Below are positions 36,105-44,451 of a DNA stretch of 64,000 bases, piece by piece. This DNA is from Mucilaginibacter sp. JRF. Its GTDB lineage: Bacteria; Bacteroidota; Bacteroidia; Sphingobacteriales; Sphingobacteriaceae. Made by a program: the position numbers and the translations under genes. Each line of letters begins with the position of its first letter. Positions within the stretch are counted from its first letter, which is position 1. The DNA lies in contig NZ_JADFBY010000005.1 of assembly GCF_015223065.1 (NCBI RefSeq), forward strand, positions 62,001-126,000, written 5' to 3'. Under the pieces are notes generated by a model. That model was not told the DNA's origin and ran no database searches. It worked only from the letters and a program-made list of their open reading frames with translations.

Positions 36105-37166
36105 ATGGCAGAACCAAGAAACCGGCCCACAGGCAAGGCCGATGATGAACTTTCATTTGCGCACAAAGTATGGATAGTAGTAGGCATACTGGCATTGTCC
36201 GTTTGTCTGATACTGATACTGCGTGTGGCCTTTAATGTGCTGCTGATGGTATTCGCCGGTTCGCTGATAGCCGTATTTTTTCACGGCTTTGCCGATATGA
36301 TACAACGCTGGACAAAATGGAAACGTGCGCCATGTGTCATTATCTCGGTATTGGGCACATTCCTGTTATTAGGAACCCTGTTTTGGTTTATGGGTAATAC
36401 CATACAACACCAAATAGCCTCATTGAGCGATGAATTTCCGAAGGTAGTAAAAGCAGCTCAGGCCAAATTACAGCAAACATCGTGGGGCGCCAAGCTCGTA
36501 AAAAATGTTTCGGGATATGATGCCACCCAGCTCATGACTACCGCTCAAAGCTTTTTCAGCACCAGCTTTGGCGTACTTGGCGATCTGTATATCATCCTTT
36601 TCCTCGGTATTTTCTTCACCTCCGCACCATCGCTTTACAAAAATGGTATTATTAAACTGGTACCACCCGCAGCTAAAGAGAATGCCCATGTAGTGTTAGA
36701 CAGGTTGAGCTTTGTTTTAAAAGGCTGGATGAAAGGTATGTTGCTGGCCATGTGTCTTATAGCTGTACTCACGGTTACAGGACTAAGCGTTGTTGGTATC
36801 CCGATGGCACTGACCTTAGCCTTATTAGCAGGTTTACTCAACTTTATACCCAACTTTGGTCCGCTGATAGCTATGGTACCTGCCGTGCTCCTGGGCTTTA
36901 TGGATAGCGCAAATACCGCTATCATTATAGCCATTATGTACATACTGATACAAACGCTGGAAAGCAACATCATCACCCCAATGGTGCAAAAAAAGATGAT
37001 CGACCTGCCACCCGCGCTAACCATCATCAGCCAGGTACTAATGGGAACACTTTCTGGTGTACTGGGTATATTATTAGCTACTCCAATACTGGCTGTAGTG
37101 ATAGTGTTAGTTGATGAGCTTTATGTTAAGAGACAGAAGCAGGATGCGAATATCGGGCTTGAGTAA
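36105..37166 (+). CDS. AI-2E family transporter (PerM-like)
   Basis: 353 residues with about eight membrane helices. Family signature seen in IPMALTLALLAGLLNFIPNFGPL and IQTLESNIITPMVQKKMIDLPP. Members export AI-2 or act in Na+/H+ exchange; the substrate here is unknown. Converges on the acyltransferase gene. Confidence 0.9.
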   Translation: MAEPRNRPTGKADDELSFAHKVWIVVGILALSVCLILILRVAFNVLLMVFAGSLIAVFFHGFADMIQRWTKWKRAPCVIISVLGTFLLLGTLFWFMGNTIQHQIASLSDEFPKVVKAAQAKLQQTSWGAKLVKNVSGYDATQLMTTAQSFFSTSFGVLGDLYIILFLGIFFTSAPSLYKNGIIKLVPPAAKENAHVVLDRLSFVLKGWMKGMLLAMCLIAVLTVTGLSVVGIPMALTLALLAGLLNFIPNFGPLIAMVPAVLLGFMDSANTAIIIAIMYILIQTLESNIITPMVQKKMIDLPPALTIISQVLMGTLSGVLGILLATPILAVVIVLVDELYVKRQKQDANIGLE

Positions 37167-37175
37167 GTCGAGCCT

Positions 37176-39074
37176 TTATTTGGCATTGTAGCTAAGCAGG
37201 TTTTTGCTCAGATCGTTACCAAAAAAGCTCCTGCCCTTTTCTGAACCGATGAATCTTTTCAGTATAAGGTCAGCTCCGTATTTGGTGTAATGATTTTCAT
37301 CAAACATGTAAGGCGTGTTGTTTTCGCCAATTGGCGGAACATCACCATCGTTAATAATATTGATATAATCGGCACCCAGGTTTGCCTTGAGGTAATTGTT
37401 AATATCGAATGATTTTTGATGTTTGAAGTTTTTGGTGAGCGTGGTACCATATTGTATTTCTTTAGCCCGTACCAACGGATACGAAAGATTGTACACCTCA
37501 TTTTGACCAATAACCACCACTTTAATGTTTAGCTTTTTAATGTGGTCAACTGTTTTCTTAATATCGTCAACAATTTGTTTTTCGGGCACGCGATAGTTGT
37601 ACCAGTTAGCGCTGATGATCACGCCATCAATCTGCTCACGATTTTTAGGGATAAAATCATTATAAACATAATTGATCATGGCAAAGCAGTTAGCATTACC
37701 GTTCTCAGTCAAAACCGGGAAGCATCGGCTGGCTGTGGCCTGTATAAGGTGCGTATTGTTTTTGTTGAACAGTCCTTTTAACGATTGCGAGAAATGTGCC
37801 GCGTGGCTATCTCCAATCAATATATAATTTTTTTCGTTAGGCTTGGCCTTAACACATTTAGCGGTATCAAAAGCATGGTCGCCATCATATACGATGTTTA
37901 AGAAACAACAGCCTTCGTCAAATTGCTTATCACGTTCTTTACGATGAGTACTTGTAAATGTTGACAGGTATAACGATTCGTCGCTAAACATGGCCCGGTT
38001 GTTCAATACATAGGCGAATGAACATACTACCAGCGCTAATGCCATGTCAGTTACCAATATCCGGGTATTGTTCTCGTACTTTCTTGATTCTATTAATCTG
38101 AACGATAGTGTACCCAATACCATCGAAATAAAGATCATCAGCAAAATGCTCTGTGTATTTAATGGCACGCCTACATAGTTAAAATAAACATACACCGGCC
38201 AGTGCCACAGGTACAGTGAGTACGATATTTTGCCGATGAATTGTACCGGGGCGAATTTTAAAAAATCAAAATCGTTGTTTAATGTGATGGTCAAAAAGGT
38301 GGCGGTTACCGGTATCAGCGTGTAAAAATATGGCCAGCCCATGTTGTCCTTTAAAAACACAAGGCCGAGTAACAGCACGAGGTATGATAACAGAATATAA
38401 CCTTTTTTGAATTTGATATTGCTCAAATAAGGCTCAAGCAAAAAAGCTACTCCGCCCATCATCATTTCCCATGATCGGCTTGGTAAAAGATAAAAGGCGG
38501 TAAGGCTGTATTTTTTATCTAAAACGAATGATGCTATGATGATAAGAACAGTGGCGCTAATAAAAATACCGATGAAAAGCGAACGCTTTTTAACCAGTTT
38601 GCTAAGCCACAGCAAAACTATTGGATAGAGCATATAAAACTGCCATTCAACCGATAATGACCAGGTGTGCAGAAATACATTGGTTTCTGACGATGGATCA
38701 AAATAACCGGAGTTTTTCCAGTAAAACATGTTTGATACAAACAGTAAACTAAAAAAGCCGCATTTAGAGTTGAAAGCGAAATCATCCGGAAAGAAAAGGA
38801 AATAACCTGCCAGCATTACAATGGCTATCATGCAAAGCAACGCAGGCACTATACGCTTAAGGCGTTTGCCGTAAAAGTTGGAGAGGGATAACTTGGTTTG
38901 GCTGATGTCGGTTATGATGATCTTACTCATCAAATAACCTGAAATTACGAAGAAGATATCAACGCCCGAAAAGCCGCCCTGAAAATAAGGCACCTTAAAA
39001 TGGTAGAGTACAACACCAATAACCGCTATTGCGCGCAGGGCATTAATATCTGATCTAAACTTCAATTTAGTCAT
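37176..39074 (-). CDS. Acyltransferase-SGNH hydrolase fusion (OafA/YrhL type)
   Basis: 632 residues. The N-terminal acyltransferase-3 domain (about 1-370, ten or so helices) has FRSDINALRAIAVIGVVLYHF with the conserved His, and GFSGVDIFFVISGYLMSKII. The C-terminal SGNH domain (about 410-610) has the nucleophile motif LIGDSHAAHF and the Asp/His block FDENHYTKYGADL. Such proteins O-acetylate surface glycans. No O-antigen genes adjoin it, so the target is unknown. Confidence 0.9.
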   Translation of the reverse strand: MTKLKFRSDINALRAIAVIGVVLYHFKVPYFQGGFSGVDIFFVISGYLMSKIIITDISQTKLSLSNFYGKRLKRIVPALLCMIAIVMLAGYFLFFPDDFAFNSKCGFFSLLFVSNMFYWKNSGYFDPSSETNVFLHTWSLSVEWQFYMLYPIVLLWLSKLVKKRSLFIGIFISATVLIIIASFVLDKKYSLTAFYLLPSRSWEMMMGGVAFLLEPYLSNIKFKKGYILLSYLVLLLGLVFLKDNMGWPYFYTLIPVTATFLTITLNNDFDFLKFAPVQFIGKISYSLYLWHWPVYVYFNYVGVPLNTQSILLMIFISMVLGTLSFRLIESRKYENNTRILVTDMALALVVCSFAYVLNNRAMFSDESLYLSTFTSTHRKERDKQFDEGCCFLNIVYDGDHAFDTAKCVKAKPNEKNYILIGDSHAAHFSQSLKGLFNKNNTHLIQATASRCFPVLTENGNANCFAMINYVYNDFIPKNREQIDGVIISANWYNYRVPEKQIVDDIKKTVDHIKKLNIKVVVIGQNEVYNLSYPLVRAKEIQYGTTLTKNFKHQKSFDINNYLKANLGADYINIINDGDVPPIGENNTPYMFDENHYTKYGADLILKRFIGSEKGRSFFGNDLSKNLLSYNAK

Positions 39075-39180
39075 ATCGAAAATTTAAGGCTTAAGAGTTC
39101 GATAGCAAAAATAGCAATATTGTGTGTATGGGCAACTTTAACGGGGTTTTTAGATAGGTGTTATTGTTGTTTTAAAATTA

Positions 39181-39211
39181 AAAGACCGGGCTTGATATCA
39201 ACCCGGTCTTT
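39181..39211 (-). terminator. Terminator after the PH-domain gene
   Basis: AAAGACCGGG (39181-39190) pairs with CCCGGTCTTT (39202-39211) around an 11-base loop; the minus strand ends in a U-tract. Confidence 0.7.
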
Positions 39212-39218
39212 AATGCTT

Positions 39219-39596
39219 TTACAACACGTGCTGAGCGAGTATGCGTTGCAGATCGTAAACATTTACTTGTTTGTTGAACTTTTTGGTGAGGCTGGGTTGT
39301 ATTTCGCCCGATATCCAGATGCGCAGCTCGGCATCCAGGTCAAAATGCCCTGATGTTTGTACGCTGAACCTTGATATGCTTTTGTAGGCTATGGAGAGGT
39401 ACTCAACCTTGCTGCCGGTTATGCCTTGCTTATCAACCAAAATAAGGCGTTTGTTGGTAAAGATGAATACATCGCGTATCAGCTTAAAGCCTATCTCAAT
39501 GTTTTCGCCGTCTGTTAATAGGTTCGCGTATTCTTTGTTTAGTTCGTCGGGGTTTGCCACACCGGCATTGCCCAACAGGCTCGAGAAAAGTCCCAT
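39219..39596 (-). CDS. Bacterial PH domain protein (DUF1696 / YvbH-like)
   Basis: 125 residues, one PH-like domain for most of its length: LTDGENIEIGFKLIRDVFIF, TNKRLILVDKQGITGSKVEY, and the FDLDAELRIWISG block. No signal peptide or membrane segment. The cellular role is not known; homologues in Bacillus and others form ring oligomers. Lies between efp and the acyltransferase. Confidence 0.85.
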   Translation of the reverse strand: MGLFSSLLGNAGVANPDELNKEYANLLTDGENIEIGFKLIRDVFIFTNKRLILVDKQGITGSKVEYLSIAYKSISRFSVQTSGHFDLDAELRIWISGEIQPSLTKKFNKQVNVYDLQRILAQHVL

Positions 39597-39641
39597 GGTT
39601 TGTGTTTTATGTGATGGTGTTTAAAAGCCCGAAAATAAAAA

Positions 39642-39665
39642 ATGCCCTCATGATAATGAAGGCAT
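39642..39665 (-). terminator. Terminator after efp
   Basis: Minus-strand stem ATGCCTTCAT/ATGAGGGCAT (one G-U pair, 4-base loop) followed by a T-run, 26 bases after the efp stop. Confidence 0.75.
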
Positions 39666-39690
39666 CCTTATAATATTATTGAATTGATAA

Positions 39691-40254
39691 TTAGCTTTTA
39701 ACACGCTCAACATAAGCGCCGGTAGCGGTATCAACCTTAACCTTATCGCCAATGTTGATGAACAGAGGTACACGAATTTCGGCACCGGTTTCAACAGTAG
39801 CGCTTTTAAGGGCGTTGGTTGAGGTATCACCTTTAACGGCAGGCTCAGTATAAGTAATTTCCAGCTCGGCTGATGATGGCAGTTGCGCCATGATCGGTTC
39901 TTCGCTCTCGAAGGCAACAATAACGTTCACACCTTCTTTCAGGAAACGTACCGCGGCACCAAACAGGGCTTTAGGGATGTTATATTGCTCGTATGATGTA
40001 TTGTCCATTACTACCAGCGCATCGCCATCCTCGTAAAGGTATTGGTAATCATTGGTTTCAACACGGGCAATGGTAACCTCCTCATCGGTACGGAAACGGT
40101 ATTCAACCAGTTTGCCGGTTTTAACATTGCGCATACGTGCCTGGTAAAAAGCGCGTAAGTTACCCGGTGTGCGGTGTAAAAATTCTTCAACCTGCAATAA
40201 CTCACCGTTAAAGCGTAATATATTGCCGTTCTTTACTTCTGATGCCTTCGACAT
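39691..40254 (-). CDS. efp: Elongation factor P with Asn at the tip-loop position
   Basis: 187 residues; three beta domains. EF-P rescues ribosomes stalled at polyproline. The domain I loop reads HRTPGNLRAFYQ: aligned with E. coli PGKGQAF, the modified Lys34 is Asn32 here, and Arg34 stands two positions later. The C-terminal domain is standard (IRVPLFINIGDKVKVDT, ATGAYVERV). No EpmA, EpmB or EarP gene lies in the window. A -7 box ends 21 bases before the ATG. Confidence 0.95.
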   Translation of the reverse strand: MSKASEVKNGNILRFNGELLQVEEFLHRTPGNLRAFYQARMRNVKTGKLVEYRFRTDEEVTIARVETNDYQYLYEDGDALVVMDNTSYEQYNIPKALFGAAVRFLKEGVNVIVAFESEEPIMAQLPSSAELEITYTEPAVKGDTSTNALKSATVETGAEIRVPLFINIGDKVKVDTATGAYVERVKS

Positions 40255-40275
40255 AAAAAAATCTTATTTGAGGCG

Positions 40276-40283
40276 CAAACTTA
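40276..40283 (-). promoter_or_regulatory. Putative -7 box for efp
   Basis: Minus-strand TAAGTTTG fits TAnnTTTG. Confidence 0.4.
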
Positions 40284-40423
40284 GGAATTTGATTTGAGAT
40301 TTGAGAGGTTAGATTTGAGATTTTGTACTTGAACACACCCGCTAATGGGTTAATTATAAACCCGCTAAGTAATTTTTAGAGGTGTGATTTTATCTCATAT
40401 CTCACATCTGCTGTCTAAAATCT
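40284..40423. other. Low-complexity spacer with GATTTGAGA repeats
   Basis: GATTTGAGATTTGAGA and AGATTTGAGATTTTG at about 40290-40325, a CCCGCTAA direct repeat, and ATCTCATATCTCACATCT at the other end (about 40391-40408), which is a loose inverted form of the first words. No gene is seen. Confidence 0.5.
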
Positions 40424-41041
40424 CTACTTATAATCCACTATACTCAATTGCTGTTTACAAAAGCTGTACTCGTGCTCCTGGTTGGAGCAGATAATGGTTA
40501 GGCGACCGACCGAGAAGCGCTCCACAAGGCTTAGGTACCAGTCAACGCCCTGTGTATCGAGGTTCGAGGTAGGTTCATCGAGCATCAGCATGGCCGTATC
40601 TGAGCAAAAGGCAAGGGCCAGCTTTAGCCGCTGTTTCATGCCTGATGAAAAGTATTTTACCAGCTTGTTTTTGCTGGCTTGCATGTTAAGCAAATCGATC
40701 AGTGTGTTTTTGTCGATACCGGCTTTGTATGCCTTGAATTTAAAGTGAAAGTCGATCACCTCGGCAAGGGTAAATTCCTCTATCAACTCCAGGTATGGCG
40801 CGGCTAAGCTAAGGTGTGTAAAAACTTTTTCAGCTTCCAAATCAGCACCATCAGCATTAAAAATGATACTACCCTTTGATGGCGACAAGCTACAATTAAC
40901 TACCTGTAACAATGTAGACTTACCCGAGCCATTGGGCCCCAGCACAGCATAACTCTCACCTGATGTAAAGGTATAGTTCACCCCCTTAAATATCCAGTCG
41001 CGGTTAAAGCGTCGTCCTATATCGGTGAGGGTGATGGTCAT
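40424..41041 (-). CDS. ABC transporter ATP-binding protein
   Basis: About 205 residues. Walker A is LGPNGSGKSTLLQ; the signature reads YFSSGMKQRLKLALAF; Walker B is MLMLDEPTSNLD. It is short and compact, like CcmA/heme-exporter-type ATPases, with no membrane subunit nearby. I start at 41041 (MTITLTDIGRRF); an ATG at 41056 is five codons upstream. The gene sits between the lipid A cluster and efp on the same strand. Confidence 0.9.
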   Translation of the reverse strand: MTITLTDIGRRFNRDWIFKGVNYTFTSGESYAVLGPNGSGKSTLLQVVNCSLSPSKGSIIFNADGADLEAEKVFTHLSLAAPYLELIEEFTLAEVIDFHFKFKAYKAGIDKNTLIDLLNMQASKNKLVKYFSSGMKQRLKLALAFCSDTAMLMLDEPTSNLDTQGVDWYLSLVERFSVGRLTIICSNQEHEYSFCKQQLSIVDYK

Positions 41042-41126
41042 TAGTTCATGGTTCATAGTTAATAGATCATGGTTAATAATTTATATCAGAAACGAATGCA
41101 TCATCCGGCTATTAACTATGAACCAT
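41042..41126. repeat. Inverted TTCATAGTTAAT repeat
   Basis: GGTTCATAGTTAATAG (41050-41065) recurs as its exact complement at 41111-41126, each flanked by further diverged copies of the word TTCATGGTTCATAG. It lies between lpxA and the ABC gene. Confidence 0.6.
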
Positions 41127-41143
41127 AAACTATGAACTGCTTG

Positions 41144-41926
41144 CTATATCCCAAACCCTTTCATAATACCCCTTTGTGAGTTCTGCACAAAGTTTACTAT
41201 CTCGTCGCGCTCAACGGTTGGGCTGAACTGGGCCTCAATAATGTCGAGGGCTTTGGTAACATTGTATTTTTTAAGGAAGATGATACGGTATATCTCCTGT
41301 ATCTCGTTAATAGTTTCGGCAGAGAAACCACGGCGGCGCAGGCCTACCGAGTTGATGCCGATGTACGATAATGGCTCACGACCGGCTTTGGTATACGGAG
41401 GTACATCCTTACGTACCAGTGATCCGCCCGATACCATGCTGTGCGCACCGATCTCCACAAACTGGTGCACGGCTGATGTACCACCAATAAAGGCATGATC
41501 GTACACATTGATGTGGCCGGCAAGCTGTACCGAATTGGCTATGATAACGTTGTTACCAACTACGCAATCGTGCGCTACGTGTACGTACGCCATCAGCAGG
41601 CAGTTATTGCCAATGGTGGTGGTATTCTTATCAAGCGCGGTACCGCGGTTAAGGGTTACACATTCGCGGATGACGGTATTATCGCCAATAGTAACGGTAC
41701 TTGGTTCGCCTTTGTATTTCAGATCCTGCGGCGGAGCCGATACTACAGCCCCCGGGAATATACGGCAGTTTTTACCTATACGGGCGCCATCCATAATTAC
41801 GCTGTTTGAGCCTACCCAGGTACCCTCACCAATCTCAACATCCTTATGTATGGTCACAAACGGTTCAATCACCACGTTGTCGGCAATGCGTGCCTGCGGG
41901 TGTATATATGCCAAAGGCTGTATCAT
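41144..41926 (-). CDS. lpxA: Acyl-ACP--UDP-N-acetylglucosamine O-acyltransferase
   Basis: 260 residues; first step of lipid A synthesis. The left-handed beta-helix of hexapeptide repeats is clear (IGEGTWVGSNSVI, VGNNVIIANSVQLAGHINV), with the catalytic-His region LMAYVHVAHDCVVGNN, and a helical C-terminus (GLRRRGFSAETINEIQEIYR). It ends 3 bases before lpxC-fabZ on the same strand. Confidence 0.96.
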   Translation of the reverse strand: MIQPLAYIHPQARIADNVVIEPFVTIHKDVEIGEGTWVGSNSVIMDGARIGKNCRIFPGAVVSAPPQDLKYKGEPSTVTIGDNTVIRECVTLNRGTALDKNTTTIGNNCLLMAYVHVAHDCVVGNNVIIANSVQLAGHINVYDHAFIGGTSAVHQFVEIGAHSMVSGGSLVRKDVPPYTKAGREPLSYIGINSVGLRRRGFSAETINEIQEIYRIIFLKKYNVTKALDIIEAQFSPTVERDEIVNFVQNSQRGIMKGFGI

Positions 41927-41929
41927 GTA

Positions 41930-43333
41930 TTATTCTTTATTTTTTGTTTTTACTATCTGAGCCATCAGTTCGGCTTCAACCACCACGCGATCGCCAACCA
42001 GGCCAACACCCTTCATTTGAGCGATGCCGCGGCGTATAGGCGCTATAAGGTCGCACCTGAATATAACGGTATCACCCGGTGTTACCTTATCTTTAAAACG
42101 CGCATTTTCTATTTTCAGGAAAAGTGTAATGTAATTTTCCGGATCAGGTACGGTATTCAACACCAATATGCCGCCTGTTTGTGCCATTGCCTCAATTTGT
42201 AACACACCAGGAAAAAGTGGTGCGCCGGGGAAATGACCCATAAACAGATCTTCGTTCATGGTAACGTTCTTTAAGCCTACAACGTGAGTTTTGGTAAGTT
42301 CCAATATCTTATCGATCATCAGGAACGGCTGGCGGTGCGGCAGTATGTTCATGATTTGCATGGTATCATATACCGGCTTCATGTTCGGGTCATAGACCTT
42401 AATGTATTTTTTGCTGCGCTCCTTTTTTATCAGGGCCTTTATTTTTTTGCCAAAAGCGACGTTTGCCGCATGACCAGGCCTTGCCGCCATGATATGACCC
42501 TTAAGCGGAACGCCTACCAATGCAAGGTCGCCAATCATATCAAGCAGTTTGTGCCTTGCCGGCTCATTTTGGTGGCGCAGCTCAATATTGTTCAGGATGC
42601 CTTGCGGGGCAACCTTAATATCCTTACGGTTAAATAGTTTAGCCAGATGAGCTAATTCCTCATCATCAACCTGCTTGTCAACAACAACGATGGCATTGTT
42701 CAGGTCGCCGCCTTTTATCAGGTTATGCTTAAGCAGCATCTCCAGCTCATGCAAAAAGCAGAAGGTACGGCATGATGCTATTTCCTTAGTAAACTCAGTA
42801 ATGCTTGATATACTGGCGTGCTGGCTGCCCAATACGTCAGAGTTATAGTCAACCATACAGGTAAAGCGGTAATCATCAAGCGGCATGGCCACCATCTCCA
42901 CTTTACGGTCGGCTTCGGTATAATGTATGTTGTGGGTAATATGGTAGTATTCACGGTCGGCTTCCTGCTCGGTAAAGCCATCGTTTGTTAACGCGTTAAC
43001 AAACTCAATGGCGCTGCCATCCATAATCGGGATCTCAGGGCCGTCAACATCAATCAGTACGTTATCAACTTCCAGACCAACCAGGGCTGCCAATACGTGT
43101 TCAACGGTACTTACGCTTGCGCCGTTTTGCGATATGGTGGTACCGCGCGATGTATCGGTAACGTTATCCACATCGGCATCAATTACCGGTTGCCCCTCAA
43201 CATCAACACGACGAAATTTGTAGCCGTGATTTTCGGGAGCGGGGTTAAAGGTCATGGTAACCTTTTCGCCGGTATGCAAACCGGTGCCTGAAACGGTTAC
43301 AGGCGATTTAATAGTTCGTTGTTTTACGTTCAT
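41930..43333 (-). CDS. lpxC: Bifunctional UDP-3-O-acyl-N-acetylglucosamine deacetylase / 3-hydroxyacyl-ACP dehydratase
   Basis: About 467 residues. LpxC (about 1-310) commits to lipid A synthesis: TIKSPVTVSGTGLHTGEKV, VEHVLAALVGLEVDNVLI (zinc His) and HKLLDMIGDLALVG. FabZ (about 320-467) dehydrates 3-hydroxyacyl-ACP: LPHRQPFLMIDKILEL and GHFPGAPLFPGVLQIEAMAQ. The fusion is typical of Bacteroidota and ties lipid A to fatty-acid supply. I start at 43333 (MNVKQRTIKSP); ATGs at 43360 and 43357 give longer forms overlapping the lpxD stop region. Confidence 0.94.
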   Translation of the reverse strand: MNVKQRTIKSPVTVSGTGLHTGEKVTMTFNPAPENHGYKFRRVDVEGQPVIDADVDNVTDTSRGTTISQNGASVSTVEHVLAALVGLEVDNVLIDVDGPEIPIMDGSAIEFVNALTNDGFTEQEADREYYHITHNIHYTEADRKVEMVAMPLDDYRFTCMVDYNSDVLGSQHASISSITEFTKEIASCRTFCFLHELEMLLKHNLIKGGDLNNAIVVVDKQVDDEELAHLAKLFNRKDIKVAPQGILNNIELRHQNEPARHKLLDMIGDLALVGVPLKGHIMAARPGHAANVAFGKKIKALIKKERSKKYIKVYDPNMKPVYDTMQIMNILPHRQPFLMIDKILELTKTHVVGLKNVTMNEDLFMGHFPGAPLFPGVLQIEAMAQTGGILVLNTVPDPENYITLFLKIENARFKDKVTPGDTVIFRCDLIAPIRRGIAQMKGVGLVGDRVVVEAELMAQIVKTKNKE

Positions 43334-43356
43334 ATAGTTAACATTAACTGCATTCA

Positions 43357-44397
43357 TCACTTAGCATTGTGCAGTTGAATAATTATTTTTTCTAATTCGG
43401 CCACACGCTTTTCAAGCTCTGGTAAACGGCGAATATTTACATGAGCCTTAAAGTAATCCTTAAGCGGCATGTAAGGCGATCCGCCCCATTGCTTACCTTC
43501 TTCTTTTGTAGAGCTGTTTACCCCTGTTTGCGCCGAAAATTGCGAGCCTTTTAATATGGTTAAATGCCCCGCTACACCCACCTGGCCGCCTATAACAACC
43601 TGGTCGCCAATTTTGGTACTGCCTGATATACCGGCCTGCCCGGCTATAACCGTATTTGAGCCAATCTCAACATTATGCGCTATTTGCACCAGGTTATCAA
43701 TTTTGGCACCCTTGCGTATAATGGTCGACCCCATGGTAGCGCGGTCGACAGCCGTATTAGCGCCTATTTCAACACCTTCCTCAATAATAACGTTGCCTAT
43801 CTGGCTTATTTTTTTGTATGAGCCATCGGGGTTTGGGGCGAAGCCAAAGCCATCGCTGCCAATTACGGCACCTGAGTGAATTATGCTGTTATCGCCCACC
43901 ACACAATCAAAATAAACCTTTACGCCGGCAAACAGCGTAACGTTACTGCCAATGGTAACATTATCGGCAATGTAGGTGTTGGGGTATATCTTGCTGTTAT
44001 CGCCCACTTTGGCATTGGGGCCTATGTAAGCGAATGCCCCAATAAATACATTGTTGCCCACCTGCGCGGTAGGATGTATAAAGCTTGGCTGCTCAATACC
44101 GGTTTTATTAAGTTTAAGGGTGTTATACTGCTCAAGTAATACCGAAAAAGCACTATAAGCATCATCAACCCTGATAAGCGTAGCGCTTACGGGGGCTGTT
44201 AATACATAATCCTTATTAATAATAACTACCGAAGCGCCTGTGGTATACAGGTGCTGCTCGTATTTGGGATTAGCTAAAAATGATAGGGAACCCTGTGTAG
44301 CTTCCTCAATTTTAGCCAGTTTATCAACCGCTACCAAGGCATCACCTTCAACAGTTCCGTTCAATAATAAGCATATCTGCTGGGCGGTAAATTGCAT
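43357..44397 (-). CDS. lpxD: UDP-3-O-(3-hydroxyacyl)glucosamine N-acyltransferase
   Basis: 346 residues; third step of lipid A synthesis. N-terminal uridine-binding domain (MQFTAQQICLLLNGTVEGD), then a left-handed beta-helix (IGAFAYIGPNAKVGDNSKIY, VQIAHNVEIGSNTVIAGQAG with the catalytic His) and a short helical C-terminus. The promoter region is very close to the ATG. It leads the lpxD, lpxC-fabZ, lpxA unit. Confidence 0.96.
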   Translation of the reverse strand: MQFTAQQICLLLNGTVEGDALVAVDKLAKIEEATQGSLSFLANPKYEQHLYTTGASVVIINKDYVLTAPVSATLIRVDDAYSAFSVLLEQYNTLKLNKTGIEQPSFIHPTAQVGNNVFIGAFAYIGPNAKVGDNSKIYPNTYIADNVTIGSNVTLFAGVKVYFDCVVGDNSIIHSGAVIGSDGFGFAPNPDGSYKKISQIGNVIIEEGVEIGANTAVDRATMGSTIIRKGAKIDNLVQIAHNVEIGSNTVIAGQAGISGSTKIGDQVVIGGQVGVAGHLTILKGSQFSAQTGVNSSTKEEGKQWGGSPYMPLKDYFKAHVNIRRLPELEKRVAELEKIIIQLHNAK

Positions 44398-44401
44398 CGC
44401 A

Positions 44402-44432
44402 CAAAGTTATATGTTAATATTAAAGCAACAAA
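44402..44432 (-). promoter_or_regulatory. lpxD promoter (-33 TTTG, -7 TAACTTTG)
   Basis: Minus strand: TTTG (44432-44429), a 19-base spacer, TAACTTTG (44409-44402), and the lpxD ATG 4 bases later. It is the best-fitting Bacteroidota promoter here. It predicts a start of transcription at or near the ATG itself. Confidence 0.6.
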
Positions 44433-44451
44433 TAGTACAAACGTTCATATT

